DNA of 64,000 nt from an uncultured Neglectibacter sp. (GCA_946554335.1 CAMNSA010000001.1:62001-126000); one strand, 5' to 3'; shown: positions 43,866 through 52,424, counted from the first letter of the stretch. Made by a program: numbers and translations. The notes: generated by a model from the letters alone, not told the origin.

Positions 43866-44010
43866 AAAAGACTGATGAAAAGACTGAGCCTCGCTCAGTC
43901 TTTTCATCAGTCTTTCTCGAATTTTGCTTCCCGGCTTGAAAAGCCGTGATCCCGCTGGCGCGGGACCGCAAAATATCGCGATAGCAAAATTTCGAAAAGA
44001 GCGTCAGATG
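43866..44010. repeat. structured repeat element B, copy 2
   Basis: A perfect 22-bp hairpin (43867-43888 with 43894-43915, loop CCTCG) precedes TTTCTCGAATTTTGCTTCCC, the CCGGCTTGAAAAGCCG hairpin and TCCCGCTGGCGCGGGA, enclosed by TTTTGC/GCAAAA where copy 1 has TTTCAC/GTGAAA. A second GCAAAATTTCG follows. Confidence 0.8.
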
Positions 44011-44024
44011 GAGGCAAAGGCACG

Positions 44025-44200
44025 ATCCCTCAGGCGCTGCGCGCCAGCTCCCTTTACGCAAGGGAGCTAAGGGAAAGGGCGTTAAGGGATCTCTCCCTCA
44101 GTCACGGCACAGCCGTGACTGAGAGGGTCGCAAAAGTTGAGTCTCATCCCCGCCCCTTCTGGTACAAGGAGAGCCAAGTCTAACAACTAATATCTAAAAT
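44025..44200. repeat. dispersed intergenic repeats
   Basis: CTCAGGCGC-TGC-GCGCCAG hairpin, CTCCCTTTACGCAAGGGAG hairpin, the strong CTCAGTCACGGC-ACA-GCCGTGACTGAG hairpin near 44098-44124, and the AT-rich tag CTAATATCTAAAATCTAAC (about 44185-44203) ending at the BtuD-like stop codon. No gene in 43815-44200. Confidence 0.75.
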
Positions 44201-44959
44201 CTAACAGCTTCTCCAGAGTTCCAGGGAGGTTTTCATATAGTCCTGTATTTGGGCCTGGTAGACCTTATCTATGAGAGAAAGGTCCAGGTTTCCGGCGTTT
44301 TCCAAGGCGGCGGCTTTGCCCTGATCCATCAGGAGGATCCTGTCTGCAAAGCGCAGAGCCAGATTGATGTCGTGCAGCACGCCCACTGCACAGCGCTCTT
44401 TTTCTTTTACCCACGCCCGCAGATCCTCCATCAGGCTGAGCTGAAAGCCCAGATCCAGATGATTGGTGGGCTCGTCCAGCAGGATGATCTGCGGTTCCTG
44501 GGCGAAAGCACGCGCTAAAAAGACCCGCTGAAGCTGTCCGCCGGAAAGGGTCGTGACAGGGCGGTCTCTGAGTTCTGAGACGCCGGTGCGCGACAGGCTT
44601 TCCAGGACGATCTGCCGATCCCTTTCCCCGGTTCTGGGAAAAAGGCCGGAGCGGTGGGCATAGCGGCCCATTTCCACAGTCTCATAGACCGTATAGGAAA
44701 AGGAGACGGGGGAGAGCTGAGTGACAAGCGCGGCTTTTTTCGCGATTTCCAGCCGGGAGAGGCCTTTGATCGGCTTTTGACACAGGAGGATCTCCCCCGA
44801 AGCGGGAAGCAGCCCGGAAAGGGCTTTTAAAAGCGTTGTTTTCCCACAGCCGTTAGGGCCTAAAATACCCAGTATTTCCCCAGCTCTGACAGAAAAGGAC
44901 ATCTCCTGTACCACAGGACTTCCGCCGTATCCGCAGCTGACATTTTTGACGCTCAGCAT
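44201..44959 (-). CDS. ABC transporter ATP-binding protein, cobalamin/iron-siderophore type (BtuD-like)
   Basis: 252 residues. Walker A GPNGCGKTT, signature LSGGQLQRV and Walker B IILLDEPTNHLD are intact, and the FecE/BtuD-type order is typical of cobalamin and ferric-siderophore importers. The start overlaps the permease stop by 7 bases. With the cobalamin riboswitch at the head of the operon, vitamin B12 import is the best call. The last codons coincide with an AT-rich repeat tag, so the very C-terminus may have been shaped by repeat insertion. Confidence 0.92.
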   Translation of the reverse strand: MLSVKNVSCGYGGSPVVQEMSFSVRAGEILGILGPNGCGKTTLLKALSGLLPASGEILLCQKPIKGLSRLEIAKKAALVTQLSPVSFSYTVYETVEMGRYAHRSGLFPRTGERDRQIVLESLSRTGVSELRDRPVTTLSGGQLQRVFLARAFAQEPQIILLDEPTNHLDLGFQLSLMEDLRAWVKEKERCAVGVLHDINLALRFADRILLMDQGKAAALENAGNLDLSLIDKVYQAQIQDYMKTSLELWRSC

Positions 44960-45996
44960 CCTGTTTCCCTCCTCTTTCCCACAAAATAGAGGTACAGAAA
45001 GAAGGGCGCGCCCAGCAGGGCGGTGATGGCGCCGATGGGGATCTCACGGGGCGGGGTGAGAGTTCTCGAAAGCAGGTCGCAGAGGGTGAGAAAGGAGCCT
45101 CCCAGCAGGGCGCAGGCAGGCAGCACCCGTTTGTGGGAGGATCCGAAGAACCTGCGCACAATGTGGGGGGCAATGAGGTCCACAAAGCCAATGACTCCCA
45201 CGAAAGCCACGGCCGTGCCTGTGACGGCGGCCACCGCGCACAGCAGCAGCCATTTGGAGCTTTTTAGGCTGACGCCCAGGGAGGCGGCCTGCTCCTCCCC
45301 GAAGGTCAGAATGTCCAGTTTGTCTGAATTCCAGAGAAAGATGAAAAAGCACAGGAGCACCGCACAGAAAAGGATCACCACCTCATGCCATTCCTTCATG
45401 GAAAAGCTGCCCAGCTGCCACAGGTTGATGCGCTGGGCGTGTTGGGGAGAGGCGGTGGCCAGAAGGCTCATCACGGCATTGAGAAACAGGGAAAACACCA
45501 TACCGACGAGGACAATGGCAGTGTTGTTCATGCTCCGGTCCAATCGCGTGCAGATCCCCATGACAAGGATCACGGTGAAAAGCCCGGACAAAAGGCTGAC
45601 GCCGGGGAGAAGCAGGGCTCCCACCGCTCCGGAGGAGAGGCCCATGACCATCACCGCGGCGGCGCCCAGACCGGCTCCGGAAGAGATCCCCAGCCCATAG
45701 GGGGAGGCCAGCGGGTTCTGAAGCACGGATTGCATGACGGTACCGCCGAGAGCCATGGCGGCTCCGGTGAGGAAGGCCATCAGCACCCTGGGCAGGCGCA
45801 GGGAAAGGATCAGGTCCGGATAGATAGGGTCGATGGAGGCGGGGAGCCCGGTGTGAAAGAGAGCGTCCCACAGGATAGCCGCCGTGTCCCCGGGGGAAAT
45901 GAACACGCTGCCCACCCCCACGCTCAAGAGGATAGAGCCAAGGGAGAACAGGAGCAAGGCGGCTATTTTGATCCTCGTGCCGATTCGCTCGCTCAT
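44953..45996 (-). CDS. ABC transporter permease, FecCD/BtuC family
   Basis: 347 residues, with about ten membrane segments. FecCD landmarks are RLPRVLMAFLTGAAMALGGTVMQSVLQNPLASPYGLGISSGA and the coupling-helix region GVIGFVDLIAPHIVRRFFGSSHK. It forms the membrane channel of the importer. It overlaps the substrate-binding-protein stop by 4 bases and the ATPase start by 7 bases, so the three are co-translated. Confidence 0.93.
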   Translation of the reverse strand: MSERIGTRIKIAALLLFSLGSILLSVGVGSVFISPGDTAAILWDALFHTGLPASIDPIYPDLILSLRLPRVLMAFLTGAAMALGGTVMQSVLQNPLASPYGLGISSGAGLGAAAVMVMGLSSGAVGALLLPGVSLLSGLFTVILVMGICTRLDRSMNNTAIVLVGMVFSLFLNAVMSLLATASPQHAQRINLWQLGSFSMKEWHEVVILFCAVLLCFFIFLWNSDKLDILTFGEEQAASLGVSLKSSKWLLLCAVAAVTGTAVAFVGVIGFVDLIAPHIVRRFFGSSHKRVLPACALLGGSFLTLCDLLSRTLTPPREIPIGAITALLGAPFFLYLYFVGKRRETGC

Positions 45997-46970
45997 TCGG
46001 AATAGAGCTCGGGATAAATGGCTTTTGCCATTTCCCGAAGAGCTTTTACAATATTCTGATTGGGCAGGGTGGAGGACATATTGTCGATAGAATACACCTG
46101 CTTCTCCTTGATGGCCGAAACGCCCTGCCAGCCGTCCCGGCTGAGAAGCTCCCCGACGGGGTCGTCCAGATAGTTTACGTTGGTCAGGATCACATCAGGG
46201 TTCGCGGCCACCACAGCTTCTGCCTCCACGGCGAGCCAGCCCTGCTGGTCCTTCAGGATGTTTTCCGCGCCGATGAGCTCCAGCATCTCATTGAGAAACA
46301 CGCCGCTTCCGAAGCTGTAGGAGCTGGGCGCGGCCGCGATCTCAAAATAGACCTTTTTCTTTTCCGTGACGGTTTTACCGATCTCGGCCACCCGGTCAAG
46401 CTCTGCCTGCAGGCCAGAGAGAATGGCCTCGCCTTCCGCTTTCGCGCCCAGCACGGAGGCCACGAAAGCAATGTCGCTTTTGATGCCCTCAAGACTTTCA
46501 CTGGTGGGGATACAAATGACGCAGATCCCCATTTGCCTTAACTGCTGGATGGCAGCGGCATCATCGTAATAGGTCATGTTGGAGAGGAAGAGCACATCCG
46601 GCTTCAGTGCTATGAGCTGTTCCGCATCAGGAGCGGTCATATCGAAGGCTGGGAGATCGGCTGCGACGCCCTGAAGCTGGGCGCTTTGGGCGTCGCAGCC
46701 CACAATCTTTTCTCCCTGCCCCATCGCCACCACCATCTCTGTGATGGAGGGGGCCAGAATTACCATGGAGCTAATGGAATCGGGAACGGAGATCTGGGCT
46801 CCGCTGGGATCTTTTGTGGGCCGGCTTTCCGGAGCAGAGGACACAGACGCTTCTGAAGATACAGCCTGGGAAGCGGCAGAAGAGGACGGTGCGCCGGACT
46901 GCGGAGAGGAGCAGGCGGCAAGATTCAGCACCATAAGGAGTGTCAAGGCGAAAGAGAGCATTTTTTTCAT
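45993..46970 (-). CDS. substrate-binding lipoprotein of the cobalamin-type ABC importer (BtuF-like)
   Basis: 325 residues from the ATG at 46970, with GGAGG 9 bases upstream; the frame further upstream runs through the riboswitch. The signal peptide ends in lipobox LNLAACSS. A Ser/Ala-rich linker precedes a periplasmic-binding-protein type III fold with ILAPSITEMVVAMGQGEKIVG, KPDVLFLSN and NPDVILTNVNYLDDPV, as in BtuF/FhuD proteins. It captures the ligand outside the cell for the BtuC-like permease. The riboswitch upstream points to cobalamin rather than iron. Confidence 0.92.
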   Translation of the reverse strand: MKKMLSFALTLLMVLNLAACSSPQSGAPSSSAASQAVSSEASVSSAPESRPTKDPSGAQISVPDSISSMVILAPSITEMVVAMGQGEKIVGCDAQSAQLQGVAADLPAFDMTAPDAEQLIALKPDVLFLSNMTYYDDAAAIQQLRQMGICVICIPTSESLEGIKSDIAFVASVLGAKAEGEAILSGLQAELDRVAEIGKTVTEKKKVYFEIAAAPSSYSFGSGVFLNEMLELIGAENILKDQQGWLAVEAEAVVAANPDVILTNVNYLDDPVGELLSRDGWQGVSAIKEKQVYSIDNMSSTLPNQNIVKALREMAKAIYPELYSE

Positions 46971-47002
46971 AACAGAATACCTCCAAAAATTTTCCGGCAA
47001 AA

Positions 47003-47036
47003 CAAAACACCCTTTCCACGCAAGGGTGTTTATGCC
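47003..47036 (-). terminator. riboswitch-controlled terminator
   Basis: AAACACCCTT (47005-47014) pairs perfectly with AAGGGTGTTT (47022-47031). On the minus strand TTGTTTTG follows, 34 bases before the BtuF-like ATG. Confidence 0.75.
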
Positions 47037-47235
47037 GAAAAACCGTGCACAATCATCCATCGTGAATGTGTACCCCCAACAGACTCGGCGATCCGACTTA
47101 GCGCCAAAGCGCATCACGGTGGCGGGACCGCGCGGGAATCTCACCCGGCTTCTCCGATGGGCGTCTGCTGCGAAAAAACGATATTTGCTTTCCGAAGGTT
47201 TGGGCTTTTGAAAGAGGAACTCTCTGTTTCAAAAA
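47037..47235 (-). promoter_or_regulatory. cobalamin riboswitch
   Basis: Minus strand: the conserved core reads GCCGGGTGAGATTCCCGC then GGTCCCGCCACCGTGA (about 47150-47110), followed by the B12-box-like AAGTCGGATCGCCGAGTC (about 47099-47082). These are the class hallmarks. It precedes a terminator and the BtuFCD-like operon, so bound cobalamin should stop transcription into the importer. Confidence 0.88.
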
Positions 47236-47374
47236 CCATGAGCATTTTAATCTCTTTTGCGGTTTCTGTCAAGAAATCCGCTTTTCATTGACGCGGCTGT
47301 GAAAAGACGGTAAAATGAGGGAAGAACGGCACGCGAAAAAAGCAGGGAGCTTTTTTAGAGCGGGAGGGTATGAA

Positions 47375-48250
47375 ATGGAGAAGCAAGGCTGGGATCGGGA
47401 AAAGGATCATTCGCTGTTGGAGTGTTATGATCTGGACACGGGAAAAAGAGAGGTGCTGAAGGAATTTCCCTATTTGATCGAGGCTCCCAACTGGTCGCCG
47501 GACGGAAGCTTTTTGCTGTACAACAGCCGGGGGAAGCTGTATCGCTTCGATCTTTTTACCCGGGAAAGTTCGGAGCTCTTCACCGGCTTTGCCGCAAACT
47601 GCAACAACGACCATGTACTTTCCTTGGACGGAAAATTCGTGGCCTTGAGCCATGGAACAAAAGAGGATGGAAACTCCAGGGTCTATACGGTTCCCCTGAC
47701 CGGCGGGGCCCCCAGGCTGATCACACCCATGGGGCCCAGCTATCTGCATGGCTGCTCCCCGGACGGAAAGACCCTTGCCTACTGCGCCCAGCGAGGCGGA
47801 GAGTTCGACATCTATACGATCCCCGTTGAGGGCGGGGAGGAGCAGCGGCTCACGGATGCTCCGGGATTAAACGACGGCCCGGAATATGACCGCACAGGGG
47901 AATGGATCTGGTTTAACTCGGTACGCTCGGGCCTGATGCAGGCATGGCGCATGAAGGCGGACGGCAGCGGGCAGGAGCAGGTGACCTTTGACGAGGACAA
48001 AAACACCTGGTTCCCCCATGTGTCTCCGGATGGAAAGTGGGTCGTGATGCTCTCCTATCGAAAGGGCGATCTGAAGCCGGATGAGCATCTTCCCCACAAG
48101 CAGGTGGAGCTGAGACTGATGCCGGCCTCCGGCGGGGAAGTGAAGAGGCTGTTCTCCCTGTTCGGCGGACAGGGGACCATCAATGTGAATTCCTGGTCGC
48201 CGGACAGCAGAAAATTTGCCTTCGTAAGCTATCGGCTGCCGGAAGAATAA
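47375..48250 (+). CDS. TolB-like beta-propeller protein (WD40-like/PD40 repeats)
   Basis: 291 residues from the ATG at 47375, with GGGAGGG 8 bases upstream; an earlier in-frame ATG at 47315 has no site. Repeated blade motifs follow a WSPDGxxLLY pattern: NWSPDGSFLLYNS, CSPDGKTLAYCA, DRTGEWIWFNS, VSPDGKWVVMLSY and SWSPDSRKFAFVSY. There is no signal peptide, so unlike TolB it is probably cytoplasmic. Such proteins bind ligands or sugars (some are oligogalacturonate-lyase-like). Function is unknown. Confidence 0.82.
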   Translation: MEKQGWDREKDHSLLECYDLDTGKREVLKEFPYLIEAPNWSPDGSFLLYNSRGKLYRFDLFTRESSELFTGFAANCNNDHVLSLDGKFVALSHGTKEDGNSRVYTVPLTGGAPRLITPMGPSYLHGCSPDGKTLAYCAQRGGEFDIYTIPVEGGEEQRLTDAPGLNDGPEYDRTGEWIWFNSVRSGLMQAWRMKADGSGQEQVTFDEDKNTWFPHVSPDGKWVVMLSYRKGDLKPDEHLPHKQVELRLMPASGGEVKRLFSLFGGQGTINVNSWSPDSRKFAFVSYRLPEE

Positions 48251-48271
48251 AGGAAAAAGGAGAAGTAAAAA

Positions 48272-48991
48272 ATGAGGCTGACTTTTTTTGGGTCTTCCCA
48301 TGGGGTTCCGGAGCCTGACCGGAAATGCACCAGCATGCTGCTGCAGGTGGGAGAGATCTGCTATTTTGTGGATATGGGAACGCCTGCCGTGGACGAGCTG
48401 ACAAAGCGGGGCATTTCCACCGATCGGGTGAAAGCGGTATTTGTGACCCATATGCACGGAGACCACACCAACGGGCTGATCCCCTTTGTGGATCTGCTCA
48501 GCTGGTATTACAAGACCTCTGATCCGCAGATTTTTCTGCCTCAGCTGGAGGGGGTCTCCCATTTGGAAAGCTGGATTTCTGCCAACGGAACACAGCTGCG
48601 TCCGGAGATCGGGTTTCAGAAGATCAAGGAAGGGACTTTTTATGACGATGGAGTTTTGAAGGCGACGGCGGTGCGCACGCAGCACACAGACGCCTCTTTT
48701 GCCTTTTGGATCCAGGCAGAGGGGAAAAACCTGCTGTTTACCGGGGATCTGGCCGGGCCGCAAAAGGACTTCCCCCAGGTGGCTTTTAACCAGAAAATGG
48801 ATCTGATCGTCTGTGAGGGAGCCCATTTTCCCGTGACGGATTATCTGCCGTTTTTTGAAAGGTGTAAAGCGGGACAATACTGCATTACCCATTATGCTCC
48901 TTGGAATTTTCCCAACATGCTAAAACTGCGGGAGGCTTTGCCTCAGGAGAAGATCAGCTTTGCCACCGATGGCTTTGAGATGGAGCTGTAA
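48272..48991 (+). CDS. MBL-fold metallohydrolase (RNase Z-like)
   Basis: 239 residues. The N-terminus MRLTFFGSSHGVPEPDRKCTSMLL and the motif THMHGDHTNGL (H-x-H-x-D-H) are those of the beta-CASP/RNase Z-related metallo-beta-lactamase proteins. Further ligands lie in TGDLAGP (Asp) and CEGAHFPV (His). It is 21 bases downstream of the propeller gene and probably co-transcribed. The length lacks the RNase Z exosite arm, so a tRNA-processing role is unlikely. Substrate unknown. Confidence 0.87.
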   Translation: MRLTFFGSSHGVPEPDRKCTSMLLQVGEICYFVDMGTPAVDELTKRGISTDRVKAVFVTHMHGDHTNGLIPFVDLLSWYYKTSDPQIFLPQLEGVSHLESWISANGTQLRPEIGFQKIKEGTFYDDGVLKATAVRTQHTDASFAFWIQAEGKNLLFTGDLAGPQKDFPQVAFNQKMDLIVCEGAHFPVTDYLPFFERCKAGQYCITHYAPWNFPNMLKLREALPQEKISFATDGFEMEL

Positions 48992-49008
48992 TAATAGCCG
49001 GTGAACAG

Positions 49009-49149
49009 TATGCGGGACCTTTCGGGGGAGCTTCGCCCGGAGTGGATCCCGGAGCTTTCCGAATACCTGAAAGGGGCGGGTGAATGGAAGGATGTATGCC
49101 CTGGCAGGGAAAGAAAGCTGCGCTTTGCGAAAAAGAAACGGTCTTTTTG
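49009..49149 (+). CDS. possible 46-aa open frame, perhaps a gene remnant
   Basis: An ATG at 49009 opens a peptide with protein-like composition at first (MRDLSGELRPEWIPELSEY, then LKGAGEWKDV) that degenerates into a basic tail before a TGA at 49147. There is no good ribosome site, and it is not recognised. It may be a remnant of a longer gene. Confidence 0.25.
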
Positions 49150-49245
49150 AGAGAATGTTGGCTGCCCAAAAGACCGTTTGACGCTGAAAACTGTGTTATT
49201 TGCAAAAAGAAAAGCCGCAAGAACCTAGTGTTCATGCGGCTTCTT
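49136..49245. other. inverted repeats downstream of the metallohydrolase
   Basis: AACGGTCTTTT and AAAAGACCGTT (49137-49178) form a 11-bp stem with a long loop. AAGCCGCA/TGCGGCTT (about 49212-49241) form a second. They may act as terminators. 49246-49393 holds nothing I recognise. Confidence 0.5.
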
Positions 49246-49393
49246 TGCGATGCGAGTGCTTATAACCAATCTCCAATGCGAGGAGAAAATTTTAAAAGAA
49301 GAACCTCAACTGCGCGAATGGGAGGCAGCGTCACGCAGGAAGGGTTGCCGTGCAAAAAAACTTTTCAGCGCGAGCCGCTTAAGAAAGGCATAG

Positions 49394-49427
49394 AAAAACC
49401 TGCGGTCGCGAAGTGCCGACCGCAGGT
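49394..49427 (-). terminator. terminator of tRNA-Val
   Basis: ACCTGCGGTCG (49398-49408) pairs perfectly with CGACCGCAGGT (49417-49427). On the minus strand TTTTCTATG follows. Confidence 0.9.
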
Positions 49428-49428
49428 C

Positions 49429-49505
49429 TGGTGGGGATAACTGGACTCGAACCAGTGACCTCCTACGTGTGAAGCAGGCGCTCTAACCAGCTGAGCTATA
49501 CCCCC
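49429..49505 (-). tRNA. tRNA-Val (anticodon CAC)
   Basis: 77 nt with encoded CCA on the minus strand. Acceptor GGGGGTA pairs with TATCCCC, and the D-stem is GCTC/GAGC. The anticodon stem CCTGC/GTAGG encloses loop TTCACAC, and the T-arm is ACTGG-TTCGAGT-CCAGT. Confidence 0.96.
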
Positions 49506-49517
49506 ATAACGGGCAAT

Positions 49518-49546
49518 ATTATAGCAAACTTTTTGACCTCAGTCAA
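49518..49546 (-). promoter_or_regulatory. promoter of tRNA-Val
   Basis: Minus strand: TTGACT (49541-49546), 17-base spacer, TATAAT (49518-49523), 13 bases before the tRNA. Confidence 0.88.
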
Positions 49547-49614
49547 GCCCTCGTATGGAAAAATTCTCTTTTCTGCGGCGGGGTTAAAAAGCTGCTGAAA
49601 GCACAGCGGCGTTC

Positions 49615-50061
49615 CTATAGCTTTTTTACAAAGGCCGCATTGCTTTTCAGCTGCGAAAAATTTTGCTTTTGGTAGAAGTGAAAAGCCGGGACATTGTTTT
49701 CCGTCAACAGAAAAAGATGAGTGAACCCCAGCTGCTTACAGGCGTTTTCTATCTCGCTGATAAACAGAGCACCGATTCCCTGACCCTGCCTTTCTGTTTT
49801 GACGCACAGCTCGTCGATACAATATTCCGTCCCGGAGTACCAATGTTTGACCCGGCCCATGGACAGGGCGACAAGCTCCTCTGCCTCATAGAGCCCAAAG
49901 GTGAGGGAATTTGACTGGCCTGTCAGGTCGAAAAGATAAGAACACAACTGATGTTCGTCTGACCAATCGTCGTTCCAGGGCTCCTTGGAAAAGACGCTGA
50001 CGAACAGCTCTTTTATCGCAGAAAGGTCGTTTTGTTCCAGGCGCCTGAAGGAATATTTCAT
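49615..50061 (-). CDS. GNAT family N-acetyltransferase
   Basis: 148 residues: an N-terminal RRLEQNDLSAIKELFVSVFSKEPW, the core YCIDELCVKTERQGQGIGALFISEIENACKQLG with the acetyl-CoA loop RQGQGIG, and a C-terminal NNVPAFHFYQKQNF. It resembles the aminoglycoside 6'-acetyltransferase-like branch, but resistance should not be assumed. Single gene with GAAAGGAG upstream. Confidence 0.88.
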   Translation of the reverse strand: MKYSFRRLEQNDLSAIKELFVSVFSKEPWNDDWSDEHQLCSYLFDLTGQSNSLTFGLYEAEELVALSMGRVKHWYSGTEYCIDELCVKTERQGQGIGALFISEIENACKQLGFTHLFLLTENNVPAFHFYQKQNFSQLKSNAAFVKKL

Positions 50062-50116
50062 GGCAGGGGCTCCTTTCGGATTTGAAGAGAGTTTGCGAAA
50101 ATGATAAAGTATGAAA

Positions 50117-50152
50117 GAGACAAAAAGCGGCGGATCAAGTACCGCCGCTTTT
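50117..50152 (-). terminator. terminator of the esterase gene
   Basis: AAAAGCGGCGG (50123-50133) pairs perfectly with CCGCCGCTTTT (50142-50152). On the minus strand TTGTCTC follows. Confidence 0.8.
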
Positions 50153-50165
50153 AAAATCCCTCGCT

Positions 50166-50993
50166 CTAGAACGGATTGCCCGCGCCCTTTCTGGGCAGTC
50201 CAAAGAAATCAAAAGCCTTCTCGATGGTCATATCCCAGAAGCGCCATTCATGGGTGAAGCCCTCATATTCCTCAAAGCGGGCGTCCAGTCCGATCTCTTT
50301 TGCGTAGGCCTTGAATTTTACATAATTATCGTAGAGAAAATCATTGGTGCCCACTGTAAAGTACAATCTGGGGTGGACCGGGAGCTGATTGAATTCCGGC
50401 AGCTTATCCCATACATTGAAGGGGCTCTTCAGATAGTTTTCCAGACCGCCGCAGCTGTCGATGCGGCCCTTGAGGCGAGCGTTCCCGGTGAATTCCCCGG
50501 CCTCGTTATAGAGGCTTTTTACATCCACGGGAGCGCTGGAAAGGATGGCGGCCGCAGCGAATTTATCAGGATGGCCCACGGCGTACTGGATGGTGCCGCT
50601 GCCGCCCATGGAAAGGCCGGCGATGAAATTGTCCTCCCGCTTATCAGAGGCGGGGAACCAGCCGTAGATCAGAGGCATCAGCTCTTCTGTAAGGTAGTCC
50701 CACATATTATAGCCGATGCTGAAATCCTTCCAGTTCATATAGTCGCTGTTGAGAGCGCTGACGGATACTACGATAATATCCCGTTCGCAGGCGTAAAGCT
50801 CTACATTGCTTTTGCGGATCCAGTCGCTGTGATCGCCGAAGGTGCCGTGCAGAAGCCAGACGACCGGATACTTTTTTCCGCCGCCGTAAAATTCCCCGGG
50901 GGTTTTCTCCCGAGGCTTATCCGGCAGAATGATGCTGATTTCATGATTGCTGTTTAAGTATTCGCTTTCGAAGTTCATCTGTACCAATGCCAT
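50166..50993 (-). CDS. alpha/beta-hydrolase esterase (esterase D / feruloyl-esterase-like)
   Basis: 275 residues from the ATG at 50993, with AAAAGGAGATGG upstream; an earlier in-frame ATG lacks a site. It has the oxyanion block YPVVWLLHGTFGDHSDW, nucleophile serine in GLSMGGSGT, and probable Asp/His in TVGTNDF and YEGFTHEWRFWD. The family (Esterase PF00756) includes tributyrin and acetyl-xylan/feruloyl esterases. No signal peptide is seen, so it is probably cytoplasmic, acting on acylated oligosaccharides or small esters. Confidence 0.88.
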   Translation of the reverse strand: MALVQMNFESEYLNSNHEISIILPDKPREKTPGEFYGGGKKYPVVWLLHGTFGDHSDWIRKSNVELYACERDIIVVSVSALNSDYMNWKDFSIGYNMWDYLTEELMPLIYGWFPASDKREDNFIAGLSMGGSGTIQYAVGHPDKFAAAAILSSAPVDVKSLYNEAGEFTGNARLKGRIDSCGGLENYLKSPFNVWDKLPEFNQLPVHPRLYFTVGTNDFLYDNYVKFKAYAKEIGLDARFEEYEGFTHEWRFWDMTIEKAFDFFGLPRKGAGNPF

Positions 50994-51216
50994 AGAAACC
51001 ATCTCCTTTTTCTTAAATATTACCTGCATTATAGCTTTTTTGAGGGAAGAAGTAAAGGCGGCGCTGCTCTTACTTCTTCGAAATTTTTATTGCGGAGCGG
51101 TTGAAAGCGGGGCTTTCCCGTGATACTATGAATAAAAAAGAGAAAGCAAACAGGGGACCGTAATTTCCGCCTGGTATAAAAGGCGGGAGTGAGAGGCCTT
51201 GGAGAAAGGAACGAAA

Positions 51217-52266
51217 ATGGGAGAAAAGAAGGGCTTATTGGGAAGACTCGGCTATATCAAGCGAATTTTGGGCGGCGTGCGGCTGGAGGAGCTGAAAAAA
51301 TCGCTGAATAAGGGAAAGGAGCGTTCCGGAAAAAACAGAGCGTTTCTGTTTCTGGATATGCTGTGGTGCGCGGCGAGATACGGGGCGGGATATCACGACT
51401 ATGTGATGTTCGGCTTCTATGACATGGACGGCAGGCACCGGAAGACCTATGTGACCCGGGTGAAGAATAAAAAGCTGATCACGCTGCTCAATGACCCGCA
51501 GGCGGCGGACAGCTTTGACCGGAAAACCCTGTTCTACCCCAAATTTCAGGAGTTTTTAGGCAGAGAATTTCTGGTGATGGAGAACGCCTCCCCGGAGGAA
51601 TTCGCAGAGTTTATGAAGGACAAAGAGGTCATTTTCGCAAAGCCCGATGTAGGTGAGAGCGGGAAGGGCATCGAGAAGCTCGAAAAGGCGGATTTCAAGG
51701 ATATTCCGGCGCTTTATGACTATGTGAAGGGAAAAAAGTTCGGCACGGTAGAAGAGGCGCTTAGGCAGCATGAGGCGCTTTCCAGGCTCTATCCTTTGAG
51801 CGTGAATTCCATGAGAGTGGTGACCCTTCTGACAGGAAGTGAAAAGGAGGGCTGGAACTCTCACTGCGTGTATGCCGTGCAGAAGATCGGAAACAGCGGG
51901 AAATTTGTGGACAACCTGGAAAACGGAGGAATGTTCTGCCCGGTGGACCTTGAGACAGGAAAACTCAACGGCGTGGGACACACCTCCGCACTGGAGACGA
52001 TAGAAGTACACCCGGTGAGCGGGATCGAGCTGATCGGATACCAGATCCCCTATGTGAAGGAGGCTATCGAGCTGTGCAAAAAGGCGGCCCTGAAGGAGCC
52101 GAGGATGCGGCTTTTGGGATGGGATGTATGTATCACGCCTCATGGGCCCGCCATTATTGAGGGGAACGATTATCCGGGATATGATTTTTGGCAGCAGCCG
52201 GAGCATACGCCGGAACGCATTGGGCTGTGGCCTTATTACCAGAAGATGCTGCCAGAGCTTTCCTGA
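51217..52266 (+). CDS. sugar-transfer-associated ATP-grasp protein
   Basis: 349 residues. I chose the ATG at 51217, with AAAGGA upstream, over a TTG at 51199. The C-terminal two thirds are ATP-grasp-like: VIFAKPDVGESGKGIEKLE, SVNSMRVVTLLT and GWDVCITPHGPAIIEGNDYPGYDFWQ, the last with the Mg-ligand E-x-N. This is the ATPgrasp_ST family found in exopolysaccharide and teichoic acid clusters, thought to ligate or modify glycans. Here it stands alone. Confidence 0.85.
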   Translation: MGEKKGLLGRLGYIKRILGGVRLEELKKSLNKGKERSGKNRAFLFLDMLWCAARYGAGYHDYVMFGFYDMDGRHRKTYVTRVKNKKLITLLNDPQAADSFDRKTLFYPKFQEFLGREFLVMENASPEEFAEFMKDKEVIFAKPDVGESGKGIEKLEKADFKDIPALYDYVKGKKFGTVEEALRQHEALSRLYPLSVNSMRVVTLLTGSEKEGWNSHCVYAVQKIGNSGKFVDNLENGGMFCPVDLETGKLNGVGHTSALETIEVHPVSGIELIGYQIPYVKEAIELCKKAALKEPRMRLLGWDVCITPHGPAIIEGNDYPGYDFWQQPEHTPERIGLWPYYQKMLPELS

Positions 52267-52274
52267 GGGAGACT

Positions 52275-52315
52275 AAAAAACCAGGGCGTCCGTTTGACGG
52301 ACGCCCTGGTTTTTC
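52275..52315 (+). terminator. terminator of the ATP-grasp gene
   Basis: AAAACCAGGGCGTCCG (52277-52292) pairs perfectly with CGGACGCCCTGGTTTT (52298-52313), followed by TTCG. Confidence 0.93.
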
Positions 52316-52330
52316 GTTGTTTGGGGGTAA

Positions 52331-52410
52331 AAAATCTCGAGCTTCGCTCGAGATTTCTCGAATTTCACTTCCCGGCTTTTCAAGCCGGGAAGTGAAATTT
52401 CGGAGTAAGA
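52331..52410. repeat. structured repeat element B, copy 3 (short form)
   Basis: AAATCTCGAG-CTTCG-CTCGAGATTT hairpin, then TTTCTCGAATTTCACTTCCC and one long palindrome with CCCGGCTT/AAGCCGGG. The TCCCGC hairpin of copies 1 and 2 is missing. Confidence 0.8.
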
Positions 52411-52424
52411 GCGTTAAAGGCAAA

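Noticed and set aside
45993-47144. Longer start for the BtuF-like protein (47144)
   Set aside because: The extension runs through the cobalamin riboswitch and terminator; the signal peptide starts at the ATG at 46970.
49084-49440. 118-codon open frame before tRNA-Val
   Set aside because: Runs through inverted repeats and into the tRNA and its terminator; low-quality peptide without a ribosome site.
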